Part shown: in pieces, positions 1 through 4,781 of the stretch
Numbering within the stretch: the stretch's first letter is position 1
Layout: each line of letters begins with the position of its first letter
NCBI GenBank assembly: GCA_946480565.1
Contig: CAMLKR010000167.1
Span: 1-5,414 of the forward strand
From: an uncultured Arenimonas sp.
Lineage (GTDB): Bacteria > Pseudomonadota > Gammaproteobacteria > Xanthomonadales > Xanthomonadaceae
Direction: 5' to 3'
DNA length: 5,414 nt
Program-made: the position numbers and the translations under genes
The notes under the pieces: generated by a model
Databases searched by the model: none
What the model was told of the DNA's origin: nothing
Seen by the model: only the letters and a program-made list of their open reading frames with translations

Positions 1-289
1 TGAGGTCGACCACCGGCAGCAGGCTGCCGCGCACGTTGGCCACGCCCAGCATCCAGGGGTGCGCGCCCGGCACGGCGGTGACCGGCGGCAGCGGCAGGAT
101 CTCCACCACCTCGTCGAAGGACGAGACCAGGCGGCGCTGTCCCAGCCGGAAGCCGACGCCGCGCCAGTGGCCAGGCGCCTCGACCATCTCCGGACGGCCG
201 GCCACGTGGGCGAGCGAGCGCTCCTCGTAGTCGAGCAGGGTCTCGAAGGGGCCGGGGCGCTTGTTCTGCGAGGGCGAGTTCTTGGCCAT
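1..289 (-). CDS. pilI: PilI, CheW-like adaptor of the Pil-Chp twitching system (3' end beyond window)
   Basis: A CheW-domain scaffold that should link the methyl-accepting protein PilJ to the ChpA/PilL kinase in the cytoplasmic chemosensory array governing type IV pili. Only the first 96 codons are present and the C-terminal half lies off the left edge. I translated it by hand. After an N-terminal extension of about 40 residues, the CheW fold starts at HWRGVGFRLG (41-50), continues through DEVVEILPLPPVT (59-71) and reaches the hallmark GVANVRGSLLPVVDL (82-96). These match the PilI pattern W-G-GFR-G ... PG ... W-GVANVRG-LLP-DL. The ATG lies 9 bases beyond the start of the pilG stop codon, in the same operon. 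No Shine-Dalgarno-like stretch precedes it (TGATCCGCC then ATG), so translation probably depends on ribosomes finishing pilG. An internal ATG at codon 35 would remove part of the family-typical N-terminus and is unlikely. Other CheW proteins cannot be excluded from sequence alone, but the pilG neighbour makes PilI very likely. Confidence 0.93.
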   Translation of the reverse strand, partial: MAKNSPSQNKRPGPFETLLDYEERSLAHVAGRPEMVEAPGHWRGVGFRLGQRRLVSSFDEVVEILPLPPVTAVPGAHPWMLGVANVRGSLLPVVDL

Positions 290-295
290 GGCGGA

Positions 296-685
296 TCAGC
301 CGGCCGGGACGTACTTGCGGATGGCCGACAGCAGCTCATCGCGGGTGAAGGGCTTGGTCAGGTACTGCTCCGAGCCGACGATGCGGCCACGCGCCTTGTC
401 GAACAGGCCGTCCTTGGAGGACAGCATGATCACGGGCGTGGACTTGAACATCTGGTTGTTCTTGATCAGCGCGCAGGTCTGGTAGCCATCCAGGCGCGGC
501 ATCATGATGTCGACGAAGACGATCTGCGGCTGGTGGTCGGCGATCTTGGCGAGCGCCTCGAAACCGTCGGTCGCGGTCACCACGTCGCACCCCTCTTTCT
601 TGAGCAGGGTCTCGGCGGTCCGGCGGATCGTCTTCGAGTCGTCAATGACCATGACCCGCAAGCCGGCCAGGTGGTTTTCGTCCAT
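296..685 (-). CDS. pilG: PilG, single-domain response regulator of twitching motility
   Basis: CheY-like receiver that takes phosphate from the ChpA/PilL kinase and promotes pilus extension; in Pseudomonas and Xanthomonas it is needed for twitching. The product is 129 residues and almost entirely one receiver domain. It has the acidic pair D15-D16 (VIDDSKT), phospho-acceptor D59 (FVDIMMPRLDG), switch serine S89 (IMLSS) and invariant K111 in LTKPF. The stretches SKTIRRTAETLLKKEG and DGYQTCALIKNN are very close to P. aeruginosa PilG, which separates it from PilH and generic CheY. Start choice: the ATG at 685 has GGGGAG four bases upstream and gives an N-terminus (MDENHLAGLRV) like known PilG; an in-frame ATG at 697 would add four residues (MGSE) but has only a weak AGGGA upstream. 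It is the first gene of its operon, with pilI following after 6 bases. A perfect TTGACA box lies upstream. The usual second regulator pilH is absent between pilG and pilI. Confidence 0.95.
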   Translation of the reverse strand: MDENHLAGLRVMVIDDSKTIRRTAETLLKKEGCDVVTATDGFEALAKIADHQPQIVFVDIMMPRLDGYQTCALIKNNQMFKSTPVIMLSSKDGLFDKARGRIVGSEQYLTKPFTRDELLSAIRKYVPAG

Positions 686-714
686 CTCACTCCCCATAAC
701 ATTGCAGTCCCTGG

Positions 715-728
715 CGGTGCGGGCACCG
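715..728. repeat. Perfect inverted repeat in the pilG leader
   Basis: CGGTGC and GCACCG form a perfect 6-base inverted repeat separated by GG. It lies between the candidate pilG promoter and the pilG start codons, so it would sit in the 5' untranslated region of the pilG-pilI transcript. As RNA it can fold as a five-pair stem with a four-base loop (CGGUG, CCCG, CACCG). It has no T tract and is not an intrinsic terminator. It could be a protein-binding site, a leader hairpin or chance in GC-rich DNA. The repeat itself is certain and its function is unknown. Confidence 0.4.
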
Positions 729-751
729 TCCGGCGGCCCGCAGATTCCTAG

Positions 752-782
752 CTTATATCCCAGCCGCGCCCAAATGTGTCAA
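752..782 (-). promoter_or_regulatory. Candidate sigma-70 promoter for pilG-pilI
   Basis: Reading the minus strand, a perfect -35 box TTGACA (782-777) is followed after 19 bases by TATAAG (757-752), which matches the -10 consensus at five of six positions. Overlapping registers ATATAA (18-base spacer) or GATATA (17-base spacer) would bring the spacing nearer the optimum. Transcription would begin near 745, giving a leader of roughly 50-60 bases before pilG. This is the most AT-rich patch in the intergenic region. A near-dyad, CCAAGTG and CATTTGG (six of seven positions paired), surrounds the -35 box and could be an operator. I saw no good sigma-54 site (GG-N10-GC in TGGCAC/TTGC context). Confidence 0.55.
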
Positions 783-830
783 GCACTTGGCGGTTCCGGC
801 GTGATCGCCTGCACGGTCCGCCGGAGGCCC

Positions 831-839
831 TGCTAGGCT
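831..839 (+). promoter_or_regulatory. Weak candidate extended -10 promoter for gshB-tonB
   Basis: TGCTAGGCT fits the extended -10 pattern TG-N-TAnnnT. No convincing -35 box lies 16-18 bases upstream. Transcription would start near 846, leaving a leader of about 26 bases before the preferred gshB start at 872. The region between 783 and 871 otherwise shows only GC-rich sequence with short palindromes such as GGCG-TGAT-CGCC (798-809). This is the only plausible plus-strand promoter I can see between pilG and gshB, and it is tentative. Confidence 0.25.
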
Positions 840-871
840 AGGCGCCCGGGATGACGGAGATGCAGGCGCCG

Positions 872-1828
872 ATGGCACTGGACGTGGCCGTGGTGATGGA
901 CCCGATCGGCAAGATCAAGATCGGCAAGGATACAAGCTTCGCGATGATGCTTGAGGCCCAGCGTCGCGGGCACCGGCTGCACTACGTGGTTCCCGGCGGC
1001 CTGTCGCTGGATGGCGCGCGGCCGATGGCCCGCCTGGCCCCGGTCCAGGTCCGGGACGACCCGGCCGACTGGCACACCCTGGGCCCTGCCGACACCCGGC
1101 CCCTGGCCAGCATGGACGTGGTGCTGATGCGCACCGACCCGCCGGTGGACGCCGACTACCTGCACGACACCCACATCCTCAGCCTGGCCCAGGCCGAGGG
1201 CGTGCTGGTGGTCAACGACCCGCGCGGCCTGCGCGACTTGAACGAGAAGCTGGCCGCCCTGCTCTTCCCCCAGTGCTGCCCGCCGACCCGGGTGTCGCGC
1301 CATGCGGCCGAACTCAAGGCCTTCGTGGCCGAACACGGCGACGCCGTGCTCAAGCCGCTGGACGGCATGGGCGGCCGCTCCATCTTCCGGGTGCGGGCCG
1401 GCGACCCGAACCTGAACGTGATCCTGGAGACCCTGACCGAGGGCGGCCGGCACCTGGCCCTGGCCCAGCGCTACCTGCCGGAGATCGCCGACGGCGACAA
1501 GCGCATTCTTCTGGTGGACGGCGAGCCGGTGCCCTACTGCCTGGCCCGGATCCCGCAGGGCGACGAGTTCCGCGGCAACCTCGCCGCCGGCGGCCGCGGC
1601 GAGGGCCGCCCGCTGTCGGACCGCGACCGCTGGATCGCGGCCCAGGTCGGCCCCGAGCTCAGGCGCCGGGGCATGCTGTTCGTCGGCCTGGACGTGATCG
1701 GCGACTGGCTGACCGAGGTCAACGTCACCAGCCCCACCTGCGTGCGCGAGCTCGATGCCCAGTTCGGCCTGAACATCGCCGGCCAGCTGTTCGACGCCAT
1801 CGAGGCCCGCCGGGCCGCCCGGGCCTGA
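872..1828 (+). CDS. gshB: Glutathione synthetase (GshB)
   Basis: Cytosolic ATP-grasp ligase joining gamma-glutamylcysteine and glycine with ATP hydrolysis, the second step of glutathione synthesis. The 318-residue product matches the usual length (E. coli about 316). It carries the N-terminal signature VVMDPI (7-12) with KDTSFAMMLEAQRRG (19-33), MRTDPP (86-91), NDP (115-117), the ATP-binding KPLDGMGG (161-168), GDKRILLVDGEP (208-219), the RGNLAAGGRG loop (234-243) and the metal/ATP site EVNVTSPT (282-289). Start choice: the ATG at 872 has GGAG 12 bases upstream and gives MALDVAVVMDPI, aligning with the E. coli start MIKLGIVMDPI; in-frame ATGs at 851 and 860 would add seven or four residues without family support or a clear ribosome site. 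It diverges from pilG and is followed after 4 bases by tonB, so the two are probably co-transcribed. The gshB-tonB pair is also found in pseudomonads. All catalytic motifs are intact. Confidence 0.96.
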   Translation: MALDVAVVMDPIGKIKIGKDTSFAMMLEAQRRGHRLHYVVPGGLSLDGARPMARLAPVQVRDDPADWHTLGPADTRPLASMDVVLMRTDPPVDADYLHDTHILSLAQAEGVLVVNDPRGLRDLNEKLAALLFPQCCPPTRVSRHAAELKAFVAEHGDAVLKPLDGMGGRSIFRVRAGDPNLNVILETLTEGGRHLALAQRYLPEIADGDKRILLVDGEPVPYCLARIPQGDEFRGNLAAGGRGEGRPLSDRDRWIAAQVGPELRRRGMLFVGLDVIGDWLTEVNVTSPTCVRELDAQFGLNIAGQLFDAIEARRAARA

Positions 1829-1832
1829 GCGG

Positions 1833-2699
1833 ATGGCGGCACCGGCAGTCCAGATCGGCCCCGCGGAGCGGCTCAGCGCCACCCTGGCGCTGTCCCTGGT
1901 CGCCTTCGGGGTGCTGATCCTGGGCGTGGGCTTCGCCCGCGACGCGGCGGCCCCGGTCACCCCGACCCTGGACGTGATCCTGACCGAGACCCGCAGCGAC
2001 GAGCCCCCGAAGGACGCCGACTTCATCGCCCAGGCCGACAACCAGGGCGGCGGCGATCAGGAGCGGGCCGAACGGCCGCGCGAGGAGCAGCTGGCGCCGG
2101 TCCCCAAGCCCGAACCCGGCCTGGCCCCGGAGACCCTGGTCGCCCAGGCCCCGCCGCCCGAACCCGAGCCCACCCCACGCCTGCTGACCACCACCGGCGC
2201 CAGCGACCGCGCCCTGCCCCTGCCCAAGGACCAGCGCGACACCCGCCCCAGCGCCCTGCCCCAGGGCCGCGAGCTGATCGAGCAGAACCTGGAGATGGCG
2301 CGCCTGGCGGCCGAGATCGAGCGCCGGCAGGAGCTGCTGGCCAAACGCCCCAAGCGCAAGTTCGTCACCGCCAGCACGCGCGAGTACGAATACGCCACCT
2401 ACCTGCGGGCCTGGGTGGCCAAGGTGGAGCGGGTCGGCAACCTCAACTACCCGGACGAGGCGCGCCGCCGCGGCCTGGGCGGCCGGCTGGTGCTGACCGT
2501 GGCCGTGCGGCGCGACGGCAGCATCGAGGAGATCGTGCTCAACCGCAGCAGCGGGCTGGGCGTGCTGGACCAGGCCGCGATGCGCAGCGTGCGCCTGGCC
2601 GAACCCTTCCCGCCGCTGCCGGTGACGAAGGAGAACGTCGACGTGCTGCACATCACCCGCACCTTCGACTACCTCAACGGCACCGTCGCCACCGAATAG
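1833..2699 (+). CDS. tonB: TonB-family energy transducer, TonB3-like (gshB-linked)
   Basis: Inner-membrane protein whose periplasmic C-terminal domain should contact an outer-membrane partner and pass on energy from an ExbB/ExbD motor. The 288-residue product has a short cytoplasmic start, one hydrophobic segment (about 14-35, LSATLALSLVAFGVLILGVG), the motif DADFIAQADNQGGG (61-74), a Pro/Glu-rich linker (about 88-115), a charged helix likely to be a coiled coil (144-172) ending in basic KRPKRKF, and a TonB C-terminal domain (about 185-285) with VERVGNLNYPDEARRRG, DGSIEEIVLNRSSG, LDQAA and AEPFPPLP. The FIAQA...GGG and KVERVGNLNYP signatures, as I remember them, mark the TonB beside gshB in many gammaproteobacteria, including P. 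aeruginosa TonB3 (PA0406), reported to be needed for twitching motility. No exbB/exbD or TonB-dependent receptor is nearby. The start ATG follows the gshB stop by 4 bases with only GAGCGG as a weak ribosome site. A pilus role here is inferred from position and resemblance. Confidence 0.9.
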   Translation: MAAPAVQIGPAERLSATLALSLVAFGVLILGVGFARDAAAPVTPTLDVILTETRSDEPPKDADFIAQADNQGGGDQERAERPREEQLAPVPKPEPGLAPETLVAQAPPPEPEPTPRLLTTTGASDRALPLPKDQRDTRPSALPQGRELIEQNLEMARLAAEIERRQELLAKRPKRKFVTASTREYEYATYLRAWVAKVERVGNLNYPDEARRRGLGGRLVLTVAVRRDGSIEEIVLNRSSGLGVLDQAAMRSVRLAEPFPPLPVTKENVDVLHITRTFDYLNGTVATE

Positions 2700-2703
2700 G
2701 GCC

Positions 2704-3654
2704 TCAGCCCATCAGCGCGGCGATCACCGCCATGCGCACCGGCAGGCCGTTGGCGACCTGCCGCAGGATCACCGACTGCGGGCCGTCGGCCACGCCGCCG
2801 TCGATCTCGACGCCGCGGTTCATCGGCCCCGGGTGCATCACGATGGCGTCGGGCTTGGCCAGGGCCAGCCGCGCCGGGCTCAGGCCGAATTCCCGGTAAT
2901 AACCCTCCAGCGAAGGCACCAACCCCTCGTCCATTCGCTCGCGCTGCAGGCGCAGCATGATCGCCGCATCCACGCCGGCCACCGCCTGGTCGAAGTCGTG
3001 GAAAACCCGGCAGCCGTGCAGCACGTCATCGCCGGGCAGCAGGTTGGCCGGGCCGCAGACGCGGATCTCGCCGCAGCCCAGGGCGCGCAGCGCATGCAGG
3101 TCGGAGCGCGCGACGCGCGAGTGCTTCAGGTCGCCGGCGATCAGCACGGTCAGGCGCGAGAAGTCGGCGCCCTTGTGCTGGCGCAGGGTCAGCATGTCGA
3201 GCAGGCCCTGGGTCGGATGCGCCGCGCGGCCGTCGCCGGCATTGATGATGCGCGTGCCCGGCGCCGCGCCGGCGGCCAGGGCCGCCACCGCGCCGTTGTC
3301 GGCATGGCGCACCACGAACAGGTCCACGCCCATGGCCTCGAGCGTGCGCAGCGTGTCGAGCGCGCTTTCGCCCTTCTTCGTGGACGAAGTGGCCAGGTCG
3401 AAGTTCAGCACGTCCATGCCCAGACGGGTCGCAGCCAACTGGAAGCTGCTGCGGGTGCGGGTCGAGGTTTCGAAGAACAGGGTGCACAGGCTGCGGCCGG
3501 CGAGCCGGTCGCGCAGGGCGGTGCCGCGGTGGGCCTGGGGGCGCAGCGCCTCGGCGTCGTCGAGCAGGGCGCGCAGCGTCGCGGCCGGCAGGCCTTCCAG
3601 GGTCAGCAGGTGGCGCAGGCGGCCGTCCGGATGCAGCTGCAGGTCGTGGCTCAT
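2704..3654 (-). CDS. pyrB: Aspartate carbamoyltransferase catalytic chain (PyrB)
   Basis: Transfers the carbamoyl group from carbamoyl phosphate to L-aspartate, the committed step of de novo UMP synthesis, in the cytosol. The 316-residue product has the carbamoyl-phosphate motif FFETSTRTRSSF (60-71), the mobile-loop STKKGES (91-97), VVRHADNG (114-121), HPTQGLLDM (146-154), GDLKHSRVARS (174-184), MLRLQRERM (233-241) and HPGPMNRGVEI (274-284). Aspartate and not ornithine specificity is supported by the RLQRERM and HPGPMNRG motifs. The N-terminus (LQLHPDGRLRHLLTLEGLP) and RLQRERM resemble Pseudomonas PyrB, whose enzyme is a complex with an inactive PyrC' partner; no pyrC' follows here and there is no pyrI. 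The ATG overlaps the ruvX stop as ATGA and has no Shine-Dalgarno sequence, so translation is probably coupled. Its stop lies 4 bases from the opposing tonB stop. No pyrR or attenuator-like leader is visible. Confidence 0.96.
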   Translation of the reverse strand: MSHDLQLHPDGRLRHLLTLEGLPAATLRALLDDAEALRPQAHRGTALRDRLAGRSLCTLFFETSTRTRSSFQLAATRLGMDVLNFDLATSSTKKGESALDTLRTLEAMGVDLFVVRHADNGAVAALAAGAAPGTRIINAGDGRAAHPTQGLLDMLTLRQHKGADFSRLTVLIAGDLKHSRVARSDLHALRALGCGEIRVCGPANLLPGDDVLHGCRVFHDFDQAVAGVDAAIMLRLQRERMDEGLVPSLEGYYREFGLSPARLALAKPDAIVMHPGPMNRGVEIDGGVADGPQSVILRQVANGLPVRMAVIAALMG

Positions 3655-4112
3655 GGGGTGGCGGGGTCCAGGGGGAGGCGGGAATGGGGTTCGGACAGCC
3701 AGCGCTCGAGGATGACCACGGCGGCCAGCGCATCGAGCTGGGCGGCCTGGTGCCGCTTGCGGGCACCGGCGGCGCGGGCGGCGGCGAAACGCTGCGCGGC
3801 CTCGATCGAACTGCGGCGCTCGTCCACCTGCTGCACCGGCAGCGCGTAACGTTTGGCGAGGTCACGGGCGAAGCCGCGGGCGCGCTGGCGGATCGGCTGG
3901 TCGCCGCCGTCGAGCGTGGCCGGATCACCGACCACCAGGCCGTCGGGCCGCCACTCCTGCACCCAGCGGTCCAGGCGCGCCCAGTCCGGGCCGCTGTCGA
4001 ACACGTCCAGCACGCCCACTTCGCGCGCGCTGGAGGACACGGTGTTGCCGACCGCCACGCCGATGCGGCGCGCGCCGACGTCGAAACCCAGCAGGGTGGT
4101 CAGCGCGCTCAC
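3651..4112 (-). CDS. ruvX: RuvX/YqgF, RNase H-fold putative Holliday junction resolvase and pre-16S rRNA nuclease
   Basis: YqgF-family nuclease implicated in 16S rRNA 5'-end maturation and proposed as a Holliday junction resolvase. The 153-residue product is of typical length. It shows the RNase H-like first strand LLGFDVGARRIGVAVGN (7-23) with D11, the GLVVGDPATLDGG segment (58-70), QVDERRSS (95-102) with E98, and QLDALAAVVILERWL (125-139) with D127, giving the expected Asp-Glu-Asp triad. The GTG start is chosen because it overlaps the yqgE stop codon (GTGA) and places the first strand close to the N-terminus, as in the family; the reading frame stays open far upstream inside yqgE, but that part shows no RuvX similarity. 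Its stop overlaps the pyrB start as ATGA, making it the middle gene of a tightly coupled trio. Upstream of the GTG there is only a weak GGGA. Confidence 0.93.
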   Translation of the reverse strand: MSALTTLLGFDVGARRIGVAVGNTVSSSAREVGVLDVFDSGPDWARLDRWVQEWRPDGLVVGDPATLDGGDQPIRQRARGFARDLAKRYALPVQQVDERRSSIEAAQRFAAARAAGARKRHQAAQLDALAAVVILERWLSEPHSRLPLDPATP

Positions 4113-4687
4113 GCGTGTCCCGCGTAGCCGGTCAGCCGCGCCAGGTCGACGCCGGCGCTGAAGGCGGCGGCCTGCCAGCGCTGGTCCAGGGGCCGGTGGA
4201 ACAGGATGTCGCGGTCGGCCGGGACGGTCAGCCAGCTGTTCTCGGCGAGCTCGGCCTCGAGCTGGCCGGCGGTCCAGCCGGCGTAGCCCAGGGCCACCAG
4301 CACGTTCTCCGGGCCCTCGCCGCCGGCCATCGCCACCAGGATGTCGCGCGACGTGGTCACGGCCAGGCCGCGCCCGAAGCGCAGGGTGGAATTCCATTCG
4401 CGCGGGTCGTCGTGCAGCACGAAGCCGCGGTCCGGCTGCACCGGTCCGCCGGCGACCAGGGGCTGGCCGGCGCCGGCCACGGTGTCGGTCGCCAGCTCCA
4501 TCTGCGCCAGCAGCTCGGCCAGCGTGTAGTCGGCCGCGCGGTTGATGACGATGCCCATCGCGCCGTTGGCGTCGTGCTGGCAGATCAGGGTCACCGAGCG
4601 CTGGAAGTTCGGATCCTCCAGCGCCGGCATCGCGATCAGGAAGTGATCGGCCAGGAACTGTCCGGGCGGGGTCGGGGCGTGCGGCAT
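4109..4687 (-). CDS. yqgE: YqgE/AlgH family protein (UPF0301, DUF179)
   Basis: Member of a widely conserved bacterial family of unsettled function that is usually encoded directly upstream of ruvX; AlgH in Pseudomonas was once linked to alginate expression. The 192-residue product matches the family length. Signatures are HFLIAMPALEDPNFQRSV (15-32), the NGAMGIVIN core (41-49), a GGPV segment followed by RGFVLHDD, and the C-terminal stretch VALGYAGWTAGQLEAELAENSW, with DILFH after it. No signal peptide or membrane segment is seen. The ATG at 4687 is the first usable start; no Shine-Dalgarno sequence precedes it and a TAGAAT box ends six bases upstream, pointing to a leaderless mRNA. It is the first gene of the yqgE-ruvX-pyrB operon, separated from pilU by an intrinsic terminator. 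Family assignment is firm; its biochemical role is unknown. Confidence 0.93.
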   Translation of the reverse strand: MPHAPTPPGQFLADHFLIAMPALEDPNFQRSVTLICQHDANGAMGIVINRAADYTLAELLAQMELATDTVAGAGQPLVAGGPVQPDRGFVLHDDPREWNSTLRFGRGLAVTTSRDILVAMAGGEGPENVLVALGYAGWTAGQLEAELAENSWLTVPADRDILFHRPLDQRWQAAAFSAGVDLARLTGYAGHA

Positions 4688-4693
4688 GGCGGC

Positions 4694-4699
4694 ATTCTA
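4694..4699 (-). promoter_or_regulatory. Candidate -10 box for a leaderless yqgE-ruvX-pyrB transcript
   Basis: On the minus strand TAGAAT (five of six matches to TATAAT) is followed by exactly six bases, GCCGCC, and then the yqgE ATG. Transcription starting seven bases after the box would begin at the A of the ATG. No ribosome-binding sequence exists upstream of this start, which fits a leaderless message. The -35 region (about 4717-4723) is GC-rich and does not resemble TTGACA. The box lies downstream of the pilU terminator, so the operon would need its own promoter here. Confidence 0.5.
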
Positions 4700-4727
4700 G
4701 CGCGGCGCCACCGCGTGCCGGCGCCGG

Positions 4728-4758
4728 AAAAAGAAAACGCCGGGCGGACCCGGCGTTT
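4728..4758 (-). terminator. Rho-independent terminator of pilU
   Basis: AAACGCCGGG (4735-4744) and CCCGGCGTTT (4749-4758) form a perfect 10-base-pair stem around a four-base loop. On the minus strand the stem is followed by TCTTTTTCC, which together with the stem's own TTT gives a nearly continuous T tract (TTTTCTTTTT). The stem begins 23 bases past the pilU stop codon, so it should end the pilU transcript before the yqgE promoter. Read on the plus strand the hairpin has only three T residues and no plus-strand gene feeds into it. Confidence 0.9.
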
Positions 4759-4781
4759 CCCGGCGGCCCCCTGGCGGGCGC

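Noticed and set aside
59..751. 230-codon plus-strand open frame opposite pilI and pilG
   Set aside because: It covers genes with unmistakable CheW and receiver motifs; the product is an Arg/Gly/Leu/Val-rich mirror of those codons.
729..825. Inverted 8-base repeat TCCGGCGG / CCGCCGGA flanking the pilG promoter, 81 bases apart
   Set aside because: Pure GC arms this short and far apart are expected by chance in such GC-rich DNA.
833..2041. 402-codon open frame on the minus strand across gshB and the start of tonB
   Set aside because: It lies antisense to two genes with complete family motifs; its Ala/Gly/His/Gln-rich product shows no domain, as expected from the opposite strand of GC-rich codons.
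1725..2651. 308-codon open frame on the minus strand opposite tonB
   Set aside because: Low-complexity Gly/Ala/Gln/Leu-rich translation opposite a clear TonB gene, without motif or ribosome site.
2704..3654. Ornithine carbamoyltransferase as an alternative for the carbamoyltransferase gene
   Set aside because: The RLQRERM and HPGPMNRGVEI motifs and the ruvX linkage fit aspartate carbamoyltransferase.
2833..3849. 338-codon open frame on the plus strand opposite pyrB and ruvX
   Set aside because: Opposite-strand shadow of two well-supported genes, with biased composition and no recognisable domain.
4113..4397. Upstream extension of the ruvX frame inside yqgE
   Set aside because: The extra residues are Arg/Gly/Pro-rich and lack RuvX similarity; the GTG overlapping the yqgE stop gives a normal family length.
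4718..4727. Palindrome CCGGCGCCGG between the pilU terminator and the yqgE promoter
   Set aside because: Self-complementary GC-only decamers are common here; it may just be spacer DNA and no regulator family can be named.
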